Shown here: positions 19,627 through 34,532 of the stretch, piece after piece
How the letters are laid out: each line of letters opens with the position of its first letter
Position numbering within the stretch: position 1 is the first letter of the stretch
Assembly: GCF_006265165.1 (NCBI RefSeq)
Contig: NZ_VDCH01000016.1
Span: forward strand, 1 to 55,550
Length of the DNA stretch: 55,550 bases
Direction: 5' to 3'
Source of the DNA: Chlorobaculum thiosulfatiphilum
GTDB taxonomy: Bacteria > Bacteroidota > Chlorobiia > Chlorobiales > Chlorobiaceae
Made by a program: the position numbers and the translations under genes
Notes under the pieces: generated by a model
What the model was told of the DNA's origin: nothing
Databases searched by the model: none
What the model saw: only the letters and a program-made list of their open reading frames with translations

Positions 19627-20370
19627 ATGGAGACAACCTATTTCTATCTCGACGAGTCTTTCCGGAAGAAGGATTCGTACTGGCATTGTAACATCGGCGG
19701 CATGCTGCTGAAGAGTGAGCAAGTAGTCGATGTCGAGATTGCCCTAGAGAAGCAGCTATTCCAGCTGGCTCAAAAGGGGGATGTTTCCGCACCAGTCAGC
19801 GAATGCAAGTATTCGAACTTCCTTCGGGACACATCAGACGAGTTCAAATTTGAAGTTTGTCGATCCATCTCTGTCTTGCTTGTCGAACTAGGAGCGAAGT
19901 TTCTCATTAGTCATGCCAAATGCCGAGAGTCTCAATTAAGCATATTCAAAGACCTCAAGCCCGAACTGGCGATACAAGAATTAGCGCACTTCAACATCGT
20001 AAGTTCCTATTTGGCTGATCTCATGAAGCAGGGAATAGTCCAGATTGTCGTTGATCTCGGTTTATCAGAAGCATTTCGTCCGGTATACAGATTCTACTCA
20101 AGCGCTATCGAAAACATTCCGAAATTACTTGCATGTGGCTGGAGCGCTTCGGGGGTCACGATTCCAAACTTCACTCGCCTACCGCCACCAGTTTTCATGG
20201 ATTCGAAGCGCTCTCGAATTCTTCAGTTCTCAGACTTGGTCATTGGATTACTTCTTTGCAAAGAGATCGGTGCTCTAAGTAAGTTCAAAGAATCCATGCT
20301 TGAAGCAATATCTCCACTGGTGCAAGCAACTCAAGTGCACAGCATTGAGTGGAACAAGAATATTGCCTAA
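19627..20370 (+). CDS. DUF3800-like protein carried as an integron cassette
   Basis: A 247-residue protein resembling the DUF3800 family, whose members have a predicted RNase H-like fold and are frequent in mobile and defence contexts. The N-terminal FYLDESFRKK (6-15) corresponds to the YxDESG motif with its acidic pair D9/E10, and the C-terminal ILQFSDLVIGLLL matches the family's LQxADxxAG segment with its Asp. Composition is clearly lower in G+C than the neighbours. The ATG follows attC-like site 1 by three bases and the TAA lies inside site 2, so the gene fits a complete integron cassette. No integrase gene is in the window. The function is unknown; a nuclease is possible but not shown. 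Confidence 0.7.
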   Translation: METTYFYLDESFRKKDSYWHCNIGGMLLKSEQVVDVEIALEKQLFQLAQKGDVSAPVSECKYSNFLRDTSDEFKFEVCRSISVLLVELGAKFLISHAKCRESQLSIFKDLKPELAIQELAHFNIVSSYLADLMKQGIVQIVVDLGLSEAFRPVYRFYSSAIENIPKLLACGWSASGVTIPNFTRLPPPVFMDSKRSRILQFSDLVIGLLLCKEIGALSKFKESMLEAISPLVQATQVHSIEWNKNIA

Positions 20371-20426
20371 CCATTCCATCGAGAGTACCCGCCTTGATAA
20401 TCCGTGTAGAGCTTCTCATGTTAAAC
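20365..20426 (+). other. attC-like recombination site 2, short or decayed
   Basis: Begins with a perfect GCCTAAC core followed by CATTCCATCGAGAG, and ends CTTCTCATGTTAAAC. This resembles the common attC type with TCGAG...CTCATGTCAAAC arms. The expected final GTTAGGC is absent; GTTAAAC may serve as the core or the site may be truncated. It contains the stop codon of the DUF3800-like gene. Confidence 0.6.
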
Positions 20427-20666
20427 TTTATCTTTCGGAAACGTTTCGATGATTGTGTGAGAATGTATCGATTGAAACAATAATTGTCTTTCATGAACCC
20501 ATCCTTTTTGAGCAGGAGGTGCGTGAGATAGGTGAAGGTTTTGCAGAAGTTCAATGAAATCCTTGAGCGCGTTAGCCCCTACGGTTGAACGATTATTGAA
20601 CCTTTAGCCCGGCTTCCTCTCCTCCCGTCGCAACATTTTTCCCTCTTCACAATTCATAATTCAACG

Positions 20667-21674
20667 CTACTCCTTCCCGCTCTCCATAATAATATGTTTG
20701 ATCGAGCTGGCGAGGTGGGAGACGATGTCCTGGGCCAGGCCGCTGCCTGATGTTGGCGCGGTGACGGTGTCGAGGCTTTCGATGCCCGCCTTTTTGACGG
20801 CGTTGCTTATCGTCACGGAGAGAATCGGGTTGCACTCCTTGACGATCTCCCGCAACATGAACGCCGCCTCGAACATGCTTTGCTGCACGATCTCCTGCTT
20901 GTCTTCGAGCGAGAGCACCTGGCTGTGTTTCGAGGCGATGATTCCCGCCAGACAGGTGAGGTAGGTGTTTGTCGCGCCCGCCAGGAACAGGTTGAGGAAG
21001 AACGGCGTCAGCAGGTTGCCGCCAGGCAAGAGCGACGAGAGCGTGTTGCTGAAGGAGCACTGGATGATCGGCTTGATGTGCGCCGGAAGCTCTTCCTTAT
21101 TGAAGTCCGACAGCGGCAGGCACTCGTAAACTGATCTGAGCAGCCGCAGGAACTCCCTGATCGAGTGCTCGCGGTTGTATCTCGCGTAGATGTTCCAGAC
21201 CAGCTTGATGTTGTTCATGAGCGAAGTGGTCGTGCCGTAGGAGGTGTTCTGGGCGAAGGCTCCGATGAAAAAGTTCTTCGTGGCCACGGTTTTGGTGGCG
21301 TTGAGCGCATCGACTTCGTGGAGCTTGAGGTTGGCCTTGATCCACCGCAGGTCGTGCTCTTTTTTGCCGCCGTCGGGATGGGCGCGATGCACGGCGAGCG
21401 ATTTGCCCAGATACGCGATGTACGGCTCGAAGTTGCTGCCTCCGACCCGGTCGGCCAGCGGCGGCAGCTTCGGCGCACGCCAGAGCCGCAAGCCGGTGAA
21501 AAGCGTGACAGCGAAAAAGAGTCCCCACAAGGCGAGGAACGCGTAACCGGAGTATGGGAGAAGGCCGTTCAGCAGCACGGAAAGGCTGTAGAGCTGGTTG
21601 ACGGCGATGGCCGCCACGAGGAGGATGGTGAACGAGGCCAAAAGCCTCAACCAGGAAAGCAGTTGTTTCTTCAT
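20667..21674 (-). CDS. Conserved membrane protein, unknown function (DUF697-like?)
   Basis: A 335-residue protein with two N-terminal membrane helices (about 7-31 and 40-63), a polar middle region (about 75-215), and a C-terminal hydrophobic part with LLPGGNLLTPFFLNLFLAG and TYLTCLAGIIA (about 225-265). The C-terminal part vaguely resembles DUF697 proteins, but I am not confident of that. The ATG used begins MKKQLLSWLR; an in-frame GTG 33 bases upstream would add 11 residues. It is read away from the integron relic and probably stands alone. No catalytic motif is visible. Confidence 0.55.
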   Translation of the reverse strand: MKKQLLSWLRLLASFTILLVAAIAVNQLYSLSVLLNGLLPYSGYAFLALWGLFFAVTLFTGLRLWRAPKLPPLADRVGGSNFEPYIAYLGKSLAVHRAHPDGGKKEHDLRWIKANLKLHEVDALNATKTVATKNFFIGAFAQNTSYGTTTSLMNNIKLVWNIYARYNREHSIREFLRLLRSVYECLPLSDFNKEELPAHIKPIIQCSFSNTLSSLLPGGNLLTPFFLNLFLAGATNTYLTCLAGIIASKHSQVLSLEDKQEIVQQSMFEAAFMLREIVKECNPILSVTISNAVKKAGIESLDTVTAPTSGSGLAQDIVSHLASSIKHIIMESGKE

Positions 21675-21789
21675 GCTGGCAGGAAGCTGGTTTCTGGCCA
21701 AAATCACGTTCCGGAACGGACGCTTGCCCGCGCCGTTCCTTTCCAGTCAAGGTAAGCTATCTGAGCGTCAGAGGCAAAAAGGCCGCCGC

Positions 21790-23169
21790 TCACGCCTGCT
21801 TTTCGATCTCCGGTTTCCTGATCGAGTGGTTTTCGCTCAGGAGGTAGTCCATGAAAATATCCTCGGCGGAGGGCAGTTGCCACGAGCCGTCCGGCAGGTG
21901 GTTGGCCGTCTCCTTCAGGCGCGAAACCGTATGGCCGCAAGTCCAGCAGTCATAGCGCGCCATGCCGGTGCAAAGGCAGGTGTGGCCTTTGACGACGAAG
22001 CGGTTTTCGGCAGGGTCTCTCGATTCGAGCGACTGGTAGTAGTCGTCGATATAGGAGCACTTGCCGCTGTTGTCGAGCAGGTAGCCGAGTCCCTCGCAGT
22101 TCGGCTTCATGCCATATTGCAGCGTGGGCGACTGTTTCAGCATCCGCATCGGGTAGCCGGTGGGCGATGCAAGGTTGACCTCCACATCCTCTGGGCTGGC
22201 GTTGATGTAATGCTGCTTGACCTCGTCCGGCAGGCCCGCTTCCCTGGCGATGGTGAAGCGCGTGGCCACCTGCACGGCGGCAGCGCCCATCTGAAGGTAC
22301 TCGACCGCGTCGGTGCCGGTGAAGATGCCGCCCGCCGGAATGACGGGAATGTCGAGGTTCTCCTTTTTCAGGAAGGCGAGCGTCTCGGCGACAATCGTCT
22401 CCAGCCTGTAAGCGTGCCAGTCGTCCGGGCCGAAGCCGAGATGGCCGCCGGCGAGCGGGCCTTCGACCACGATGTAATCGGGCAGCCGCTGCAAGCGAAC
22501 AGCGCGTTTCAGGAAGATGGAGAGTGCTCGCACCGAAGAGATAATGATGCCGAGTTTGACGTCGCGGAAGCGTTCGTGCTCGCAGATGAGGTCGAGGCTT
22601 CTGAGATTCAGTCCCGCAGCCAGCGTGATGCCGTCGATACCTGCGTCCATCGCGGCCTCCATGCGTACCTTGAGCGTGGCGGAGGAGTTGTTCATCGTGA
22701 GCTTCTCCATGCAGTTCATGAAGATCGCGCCGTTGCCTGATTTCTGACTTATCGTCCAGGAAACGTAGCGCTTCTGAGCTTCGGCGAGCTGCTCCAGGTC
22801 GAACTGTACCGCCGACTTGTCACGATTGTTGACGAAAGAGGCGTAACGCTGACGTTTTTCGCTGACGTATGAGGTGCCGAATATCTGGTCGCAGACGAAC
22901 ATCACCTCGGCATCGGAGATGTGGCCGATACCACCCAGCCGTTCCGCCGACAAGGCAAGCTCCGAAGTCGAGATGTTGACTCCCATGCCGCCGATGACGA
23001 TAGGGACGAACTCTTTTCCGCCGAGCTTTAATCTGAAATTGTTGACGTTCATGGTGTTCAGATCGGATACGTGCTGGTTACTGAGGTGCTGCCCGGAGGG
23101 CGCGCTGGCTTGTTCCGCCGTCCAACGGGCAACGGTAGCCGGTGCCAGAAAGTCAGGTTCGGTCATCAA
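21790..23169 (-). CDS. NPD/FabK-type FMN-dependent oxidoreductase
   Basis: A 459-residue protein of the nitronate monooxygenase / 2-nitropropane dioxygenase-like family, TIM-barrel flavoproteins that include FabK and PfaD. Visible elements are VIGGMGVNIS near residue 60, VVEGPLAGGHLGFG near 238 and IPAGGIFTGTDAVEYLQMGAAAVQ (FMN phosphate loop) near 285. An unusual C-terminal cluster CLCTGMARYDCWTC (about 412-425) could bind metal. The substrate is unknown. The first 39 codons before MNVNNF keep the strong G/C third-position bias of coding DNA, so the long start is preferred, although no clear Shine-Dalgarno sequence supports either. Confidence 0.75.
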   Translation of the reverse strand: MMTEPDFLAPATVARWTAEQASAPSGQHLSNQHVSDLNTMNVNNFRLKLGGKEFVPIVIGGMGVNISTSELALSAERLGGIGHISDAEVMFVCDQIFGTSYVSEKRQRYASFVNNRDKSAVQFDLEQLAEAQKRYVSWTISQKSGNGAIFMNCMEKLTMNNSSATLKVRMEAAMDAGIDGITLAAGLNLRSLDLICEHERFRDVKLGIIISSVRALSIFLKRAVRLQRLPDYIVVEGPLAGGHLGFGPDDWHAYRLETIVAETLAFLKKENLDIPVIPAGGIFTGTDAVEYLQMGAAAVQVATRFTIAREAGLPDEVKQHYINASPEDVEVNLASPTGYPMRMLKQSPTLQYGMKPNCEGLGYLLDNSGKCSYIDDYYQSLESRDPAENRFVVKGHTCLCTGMARYDCWTCGHTVSRLKETANHLPDGSWQLPSAEDIFMDYLLSENHSIRKPEIEKQA

Positions 23170-23387
23170 GCGTCAAAAAGCATATAAGATAGAACATTTT
23201 GAATGATAATGCCATAAAAGCGGGCCTTCTCCGGACAAAAAATCTCTTGTCCAGGGAAAGAAAAGGGCCTTGCCGTCATGCGGGATAATGTTTGAGAATG
23301 GTTTTTCAGAATAGTAAATTGCCAAGCCTGTAAATGGCGCACTCTTTCCTTTTCCAAGAAAAAATTTACGAGCACAAGGAGCGTTAC

Positions 23388-24131
23388 ATGAAGAGACTTG
23401 TCCTGCTGAGGCACGGTGAAAGCCAGTGGAACCGGGAGAATCGTTTCACCGGATGGGTGGATGTCGATCTTTCCGAGAAAGGAAGAGAAGAGGCGAGAGC
23501 CGCCGGCCAGTTGCTCAGGGACGGAGGCTTTGTATTTGACATGGCCTACACCTCGGTGCTCAAGCGCGCCATCAGAACGCTCTGGACGGCGCTCGACGAG
23601 ATGAACCTCATGTGGATTCCCGTCACCAAGAGCTGGCGTCTCAACGAGCGCCACTACGGCGCCTTGCAGGGCCTCAACAAGGCCGAGACCGCGCAGCGCC
23701 ACGGCGACGAGCAGGTGCTTGTCTGGCGACGCAGCTACGACACGCCTCCGCCGGCGCTCACCGAGAGCGATGAGTTCTGGCCGGGCAAGGATCCTCGCTA
23801 CGCCTCGCTGTCCCCGGAAGAGCTACCCGCCACGGAGTGCCTGAAGGATACGGTCGCCCGCTTCCTGCCCTACTGGCACGAAACCATCGCGCCGCAGATT
23901 CGCGACGGCAAGAACGTCATCATCACGGCGCATGGCAACTCGCTCCGGGCGCTGGTCAAATATCTCGACAACATATCCGACGAGGACATCGTTGGCCTGA
24001 ACATTCCTACCGGCATTCCGCTGGTGTACGAACTCGACGACGATCTCAAGCCGCTGAAGAGCTACTATCTGGGTGACCAGGAGGAGCTGAAGAAAAAGGT
24101 GGAGGCAGTCGCCAAACAGGGCAAAGCCTGA
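23388..24131 (+). CDS. gpmA: 2,3-bisphosphoglycerate-dependent phosphoglycerate mutase
   Basis: A 247-residue dPGM that interconverts 3- and 2-phosphoglycerate in glycolysis and gluconeogenesis. The phosphohistidine is H9 in [10 protein letters not shown], with [15 protein letters not shown] following, ERHYGALQG near residue 88 and the second histidine in [10 protein letters not shown] near 184. Length matches the family. The ATG used has AAGGAGCG about 7 bases upstream; the longer open frame from 23334 includes non-homologous leader sequence and is rejected. It is divergent from the NPD-type gene. Confidence 0.95.
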   Translation: MKRLVLLRHGESQWNRENRFTGWVDVDLSEKGREEARAAGQLLRDGGFVFDMAYTSVLKRAIRTLWTALDEMNLMWIPVTKSWRLNERHYGALQGLNKAETAQRHGDEQVLVWRRSYDTPPPALTESDEFWPGKDPRYASLSPEELPATECLKDTVARFLPYWHETIAPQIRDGKNVIITAHGNSLRALVKYLDNISDEDIVGLNIPTGIPLVYELDDDLKPLKSYYLGDQEELKKKVEAVAKQGKA

Positions 24132-24292
24132 GCTTTTCCGGACTTCCGGTTGCGTGACATTTCGTCTGCTCCGGAGGTTCGGGCCTGAAGGTTAAAAGGT
24201 CATGAATTTTCTGTTCAATACCTTATATTCTGGCCTTTGCACAAGGAAAGTCCTGTATTTTTGAATTTTTCTGAATTGATGTGCCTGAAAAT

Positions 24293-28897
<4,605 letters not shown>

Positions 28898-28933
28898 AAT
28901 TGGGCGAGTCGCCTGAACAACGTATTACGACCT

Positions 28934-30406
<1,473 letters not shown>

Positions 30407-30470
30407 ACGAATCGGCAAGCGAGAGTGTTTGAGGAGAACGAAAATGGGTGAATAAATTCGGATACGTTGT

Positions 30471-30737
30471 ATGGAACAGCAAAAACTGAGAGAGCTGCTC
30501 GAAACCCTTCATCAGGAGTTGGGGCAGCTTGGAACGGTCGATGAAAAGACCGGTGAAGTGCTCGCCACGCTGAACAAGGACATCTCGAAGCTCGTCGAAG
30601 GCGGCGATGAAGCTGCCGCCGAGGAGAGTCTGACGGAGCGCATGAGCGACGCCGTGGGCCACTTCGAACAAGAGCATCCCCGCCTCAGCATGATGATCCA
30701 GCACGTACTCGACAGCCTTGCCCGTATGGGACTGTAA
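30471..30737 (+). CDS. DUF4404 family protein
   Basis: An 88-residue, acidic, helical protein. The heptad-like start KLRELLETLHQELGQL, the middle LNKDISKLVE and the end HFEQEHPRLSMMIQHVLDSL fit the DUF4404 family, of unknown function. It is probably cotranscribed with gltBD, 64 bases downstream, but no functional link is known. No membrane segment or metal site is visible. Confidence 0.7.
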   Translation: MEQQKLRELLETLHQELGQLGTVDEKTGEVLATLNKDISKLVEGGDEAAAEESLTERMSDAVGHFEQEHPRLSMMIQHVLDSLARMGL

Positions 30738-30788
30738 GTACGGGCGAAGTATAAATTGAGAATTGAGAATGCTGAATGGCTGTGAACT

Positions 30789-30815
30789 GTAGGGGCAGAC
30801 CTGTGTGTCTGCCCT
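30789..30815. repeat. Palindromic repeat GTAGGGGCAGAC...GTCTGCCC, copy A
   Basis: Arms GGGCAGAC and GTCTGCCC around CTGTGT. All 27 bases recur exactly at 39178-39204 on the same strand. Flanked upstream by a GAATTGAGAATGCTGAAT-type string, as in the second copy, where such a string is downstream. Confidence 0.9.
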
Positions 30816-30913
30816 TTCATTCAGCCATGGTCGAAAAATTTCAGGGCTTCAGCCAAATAATTTCAATAGCGTGAACGTGTCGGCAATAGCCGCGCAATCA
30901 CAACCGCCACCAA

Positions 30914-32233
30914 ATGATCAAAGACAAAGAGCCGCGTAAAGGCCAGAACGGCGGAAGGAAAAGCTACGGATCGGAACCGCCGGTCGTTTGCTCCTTCTGC
31001 GGAAGAACAAGCCAGGAGGTCAACAGCATGGTCGCTGGGCCGAGAGCCTTCATCTGCGACCGCTGCATTCTCAGCTCGGTAGAGATTTTGCGCAAGGAGA
31101 TCAGCGCCATCCGCCATCCGGATCAGTCGCCTGAACCCGCTTTCCAGCCGCGCCTGAAAAGCCCCGTCAACATCAAGGAGGCGCTTGACCAGTACGTCAT
31201 CGGTCAGGAGCAGGCCAAGAAGTCGCTCGCCGTAGCGGTCTATAACCACTACAAGCGACTCGACGCCCACGACTGGTCGTCTGGCGACGAGGTGGTGATC
31301 GAAAAGAGCAACATCCTGCTCATCGGCCCCACCGGCACCGGCAAGACGCTGCTCGCGCAGACGCTCGCCAACCTGCTCGAAGTGCCTTTCACCATCGCCG
31401 ACGCCACCTCGCTTACCGAAGCGGGCTACGTGGGTGACGACGTCGAGACCATTCTTGCGCGGCTACTGCAGGCCTCCGACTTTAACCTCGAACGCGCCGA
31501 GCGCGGCATCATCTACGTCGATGAGATCGACAAGATCGCCCGCAAATCGGCCAACGTCTCGATCACTCGCGACGTCTCCGGCGAAGGCGTCCAGCAGGCA
31601 CTGCTCAAGATTCTCGAAGGCTCGGTGGTCGGCGTTCCCCCGAAAGGCGGTCGCAAGCACCCGGAGCAGCAGCTCATCAACATCAACACCAAGAATATCC
31701 TCTTCATCTGCGGAGGAGCGTTTGAAGGCCTCGACAAAATCATCGCCCGCCGCGTCTCCAAATCCTCGATGGGCTTCGGCTCCAAAGTCAAGGACAAGCA
31801 GACCGGCTACGATCCCGAAATCCTCAAGCTGGTCACGCAGGACGACCTGCACGACTACGGCCTCATTCCGGAGTTTATCGGACGCCTGCCGATCATGTCC
31901 GTCCTCGAGCCGCTCGACGCCGTCGCCCTGCGCAACATCCTCGTCGAGCCGAAAAACGCGCTCGTCAAGCAGTACAAGCGGTTGTTCGAAATGGACGGCG
32001 TCGAACTCGAATTCACCGCCGAAGCGCTCGACCGGGTGGTTGAAATCGCCATCGAACGCGGCACCGGCGCGCGCGCCCTGCGCTCCGTGCTCGAAAACGT
32101 CATGATCGACATCATGTTCGAACTGCCCACCCGCAAGGATGTGCAGAAGTGCGTCATCACGACCGAAACCATCGACAAAACCGGCGGACCGGTGTATGAA
32201 AAGAAGGATGGAAAAGAGCGCAAGATCGCATAA
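30914..32233 (+). CDS. clpX: ATP-dependent Clp protease ATPase subunit ClpX
   Basis: A 439-residue AAA+ unfoldase that feeds substrates to ClpP. The N-terminal zinc finger has C26, C29, C48 and C51 (CSFCG...CDRC). Walker A is GPTGTGKT (138-145), Walker [12 protein letters not shown] near 200, and the ClpP-binding loop and sensor motifs follow, with [12 protein letters not shown] near 318 and [12 protein letters not shown] near 382. Length is typical. clpP is not adjacent in the window. The tRNA-Val gene follows about 50 bases downstream on the same strand. The 176 bases before it contain repeat copy A and should hold the promoter. Confidence 0.97.
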   Translation: MIKDKEPRKGQNGGRKSYGSEPPVVCSFCGRTSQEVNSMVAGPRAFICDRCILSSVEILRKEISAIRHPDQSPEPAFQPRLKSPVNIKEALDQYVIGQEQAKKSLAVAVYNHYKRLDAHDWSSGDEVVIEKSNILLIGPTGTGKTLLAQTLANLLEVPFTIADATSLTEAGYVGDDVETILARLLQASDFNLERAERGIIYVDEIDKIARKSANVSITRDVSGEGVQQALLKILEGSVVGVPPKGGRKHPEQQLININTKNILFICGGAFEGLDKIIARRVSKSSMGFGSKVKDKQTGYDPEILKLVTQDDLHDYGLIPEFIGRLPIMSVLEPLDAVALRNILVEPKNALVKQYKRLFEMDGVELEFTAEALDRVVEIAIERGTGARALRSVLENVMIDIMFELPTRKDVQKCVITTETIDKTGGPVYEKKDGKERKIA

Positions 32234-32283
32234 AAAGAGTTTGGATTCAACCGGGAAAGTCCTATATTAGGGCCTTCTCGAAG

Positions 32284-32357
32284 GGGCGGTTAGCTCAGTT
32301 GGTTAGAGCGCTACCTTGACACGGTAGAGGTCAGAAGTTCGAATCTTCTACCGCCCA
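32284..32357 (+). tRNA. tRNA-Val (anticodon GAC)
   Basis: A 74-base cloverleaf: acceptor GGGCGGT/ACCGCCC, D arm GCTC...GAGC, anticodon arm CTACC-TTGACAC-GGTAG giving anticodon GAC, a 5-base variable loop, and T arm AGAAG-TTCGAAT-CTTCT. The discriminator is A; CCA is not encoded in full. An intrinsic terminator follows. Confidence 0.95.
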
Positions 32358-32375
32358 CACACCTCCGATTTTCAA

Positions 32376-32406
32376 AAGCCTGCGGCATGACTCGCAGGCT
32401 TTTTTT
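32376..32406 (+). terminator. Intrinsic terminator after tRNA-Val
   Basis: A 9-bp stem AAGCCTGCG/CGCAGGCTT with an 8-base loop and a run of T. It would end transcripts of the tRNA and possibly of clpX. Confidence 0.9.
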
Positions 32407-32660
32407 ATATCCTTTCTTTTTCCATTACCCTGCCTCCAACCTACTGGATCATCGCTTCGTATCTTGCGATCAATCTGATAATGATTTACATATCGCCAAT
32501 GATCCTTGCCGCTTCGCTTATGCATTCAATTCCGGACAGATGCTGTATTTGCAAAGCAAACTGGTTTTGTCATAAAGCACCGGCGGGTTAAAACAGGCAC
32601 TTGATCGACGCTGTTCTGTATCATTCATTTTTGCACACCCCAATGGCCGCTTGCTTCAAA
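32407..32660. other. Intergenic, nothing recognised
   Basis: Moderately AT-rich sequence between the tRNA terminator and the convergent methyltransferase gene. A 62-codon plus-strand frame overlaps the terminator and shows no domain, so it is not called as a gene. Confidence 0.4.
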
Positions 32661-33539
32661 CTATGGCTTTTCAGCATAAGAAAGGATGTAGTCCAAGCCG
32701 GCGTACACACTGTCTGCAGAACGATTCAGGGTTAATTGCGCCATAATCTTAGCAAGCGGATGCATCTTGCCGACAAATGTCCGGTTTTTTGCCAGATACG
32801 CATGAAGAGGTTCATAGACATCGTCACGGATGGATTTGATATCAATATGGACAAATCCGGCTTTGGAGAGTTTGGTTCTGTAAGAGGGGATTAGGTAGTA
32901 GTTGTCTTGCGGGATATTGAATTTTCCTGCCACAAGGTTCCACGAAAACCATTGCTCTATTCTCCTGAAGGGGTTTTCGGAGTTTTTTGTCGGTAAAATG
33001 TCCGCTGTCACCAGCCTTCCGCCTGGACGTAAAACACGGAACGCTTCCTTGAAAAAATCCTCGCGAGTTCTGTAGTGGAAAGCGCTTTCCACTGAAACAA
33101 CCAGATCGACGGATTCATTTTCAATGGGCATCTCTGTTGCCGAACCTTCCCGTAAATCGATTGATTTTTCGAGACCAGCATCGGCAACGTTCATCCGGGC
33201 GCGCTCAACCTGAGAAGTCGTAATATTCAGCCCGATGATTTTTTCGGGTTTCATTTTCCCGGCCCACAGGATGTCCTGATCACCAAAACCGTACCCGCAA
33301 TCCAGGACGGTATCCCCCGGCCCCATGCCGCCTCTTGTCGCCACAAGCAGCGCAAGCGCTTCACTGGCTTCATCAATGGTATTCGCATCCCGCCAATAGC
33401 CAAGATTCAGATAAAGCGCATTCTCGGTAAGAGAAGAGGTGCCGATCAAGTCATAGACTTCCGTTGTCTTCAACCCGTGGAATGGATTGAAAAGCCAGTT
33501 CAGGTACCCGAAAAATCGATCGGTTGCGTTGTCTGACAT
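32661..33539 (-). CDS. Class I SAM-dependent methyltransferase
   Basis: A 292-residue methyltransferase with a clear SAM-binding motif VLDCGYGFGDQDI (about 79-91), the acidic loop IIGLNITTSQVERA, and motif LVVSVESAFHYRTREDFFKEAFRVLRPGG around residues 145-175. The family resembles small-molecule C- or O-methyltransferases of quinone, tocopherol or macrolide pathways. The N-terminal FFGYLNWLFNPFHG segment is hydrophobic and may contact a membrane-bound substrate. Its substrate cannot be read from sequence. It is a single gene on the minus strand with a Usp remnant upstream. Confidence 0.8.
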   Translation of the reverse strand: MSDNATDRFFGYLNWLFNPFHGLKTTEVYDLIGTSSLTENALYLNLGYWRDANTIDEASEALALLVATRGGMGPGDTVLDCGYGFGDQDILWAGKMKPEKIIGLNITTSQVERARMNVADAGLEKSIDLREGSATEMPIENESVDLVVSVESAFHYRTREDFFKEAFRVLRPGGRLVTADILPTKNSENPFRRIEQWFSWNLVAGKFNIPQDNYYLIPSYRTKLSKAGFVHIDIKSIRDDVYEPLHAYLAKNRTFVGKMHPLAKIMAQLTLNRSADSVYAGLDYILSYAEKP

Positions 33540-33686
33540 GGTGATTGCTCCTATCCGGTGAAGAGGACGGAATCATGTTGACTGTCCGTCGATGAGCATC
33601 TTAACCTCTGAATGCGCCTGGAGGTTCGGGCGCCGATCGTTTTTTCAATCAGAGCGAGGAGCGGTTTCCACGAAAAACAGTCAATC

Positions 33687-33827
33687 TCACTTACTCGAGC
33701 CACTCATCCTGGTCGTTTTGCCACGCATAAAAAACTGGCGGATTTTCGGGTGGCCGTAGGCTCCCATGACCATGAGGTCGATGCCGTGGCCGTTCTGATA
33801 ATCGTGCAGGAGTTCGATGACCTTGCC
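33687..33827 (-). pseudogene. Universal stress protein C-terminal remnant
   Basis: A stop-closed frame reads KVIELLHDYQNGHGIDLMVM then GAYGHPKIRQFFMRGKTTRM, the C-terminal ATP-binding signature of Usp proteins (GxxGHxxxR...G...T). The frame has no start and loses similarity upstream of 33827. It is therefore a decayed gene tail lying between the methyltransferase gene and the cobalamin riboswitch. Confidence 0.65.
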
Positions 33828-33930
33828 AGATAGCGGAGAGGACGTGGTGCAAGGGATTCATTCTGTTCGGGCTGAAAAAAAAATTCGTCCAGCATTTGCC
33901 CAGACCCTCTTTTTTCTTATACTTCATCCG

Positions 33931-34117
33931 ATTATGTGGTGCCCGTCATGGAAACATGCGGGCTTAAAAGGGAATCCGGTGAGAGTCCGGAACAGTACCC
34001 GCTGCTGTAATCCCGCGCTGGCCGCAAGGCTGGCGACAAGATTCGCCGACAATGCCACTGTCCCGTTCAGGGATGGGAAGGCCGGCAGAATCCGGGAAAG
34101 TCAGAAGACCTGCCTCA
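33931..34117 (+). promoter_or_regulatory. Cobalamin (AdoCbl) riboswitch
   Basis: The aptamer core is visible in order: GGTGCC near the 5' end, GGGAA, CCGGTGAGAGTCCGG, the B12 box-like CCCGCTGCTGTAAT, GCCACTG, GGGAAGG and GTCAGAAGACCTGCC. It lies upstream of the outer-membrane protein and cbiMNQO genes, so excess adenosylcobalamin should reduce their expression. No clear terminator follows. A GTTCCG/CGGAAC hairpin at about 34167-34183 lies inside the next ORF. Confidence 0.95.
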
Positions 34118-34153
34118 TATTTTTTGGCTTCGGGAATAAAGCAACATACTACC

Positions 34154-34513
34154 ATGAAACACACCTCCGTTCCGCTTTTCGGAACAGGCTGGGTTCGGGC
34201 ATCGATCTGGTCGATGCGCAGCCGGCTGTTCCGCTCGCTTCTCAGTCGATTCGTTCCTCCTGTCTATCACGATCCGTACCGCTCGCCGTTTGGCGTTCCG
34301 GCGCGTTCCGTGCTCTTTTCAATCGATCCCCATCGCTCCTGCCGCGCTTATCTCATCGGCCATTTTCCATCTTTTTCGCTGCAAGCCGCACAACGCATTG
34401 CTCCAGGGCATGACTCGCTCACTGTCACCTGTCTTCAGTGCCGTTCAGGCTGTGACGATTTTACTGTTTCCGGTCATTCGCTGACCGCCATTCCGTTCTG
34501 GCAATTGAACTGA
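34154..34513 (+). CDS. Hypothetical ORF directly after the riboswitch
   Basis: A 119-codon frame starting MKHTSVPLFGTGWVRASIW and ending TAIPFWQLN. I do not recognise it. It contains several His and Cys residues, including TVTCLQCRSGCDDF near residue 92, but no membrane segment or domain. It begins some 36 bases after the aptamer, has only a weak Shine-Dalgarno sequence, and its codon use is less biased than that of its neighbours. It may be a small gene controlled by the riboswitch or merely an open frame in a long leader. Confidence 0.3.
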   Translation: MKHTSVPLFGTGWVRASIWSMRSRLFRSLLSRFVPPVYHDPYRSPFGVPARSVLFSIDPHRSCRAYLIGHFPSFSLQAAQRIAPGHDSLTVTCLQCRSGCDDFTVSGHSLTAIPFWQLN

Positions 34514-34532
34514 AACGAGAAAACAAGTGATT

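Noticed and set aside
32387-32575. 62-codon plus-strand frame
   Set aside because: Its start lies within the tRNA terminator and its sequence is not protein-like.
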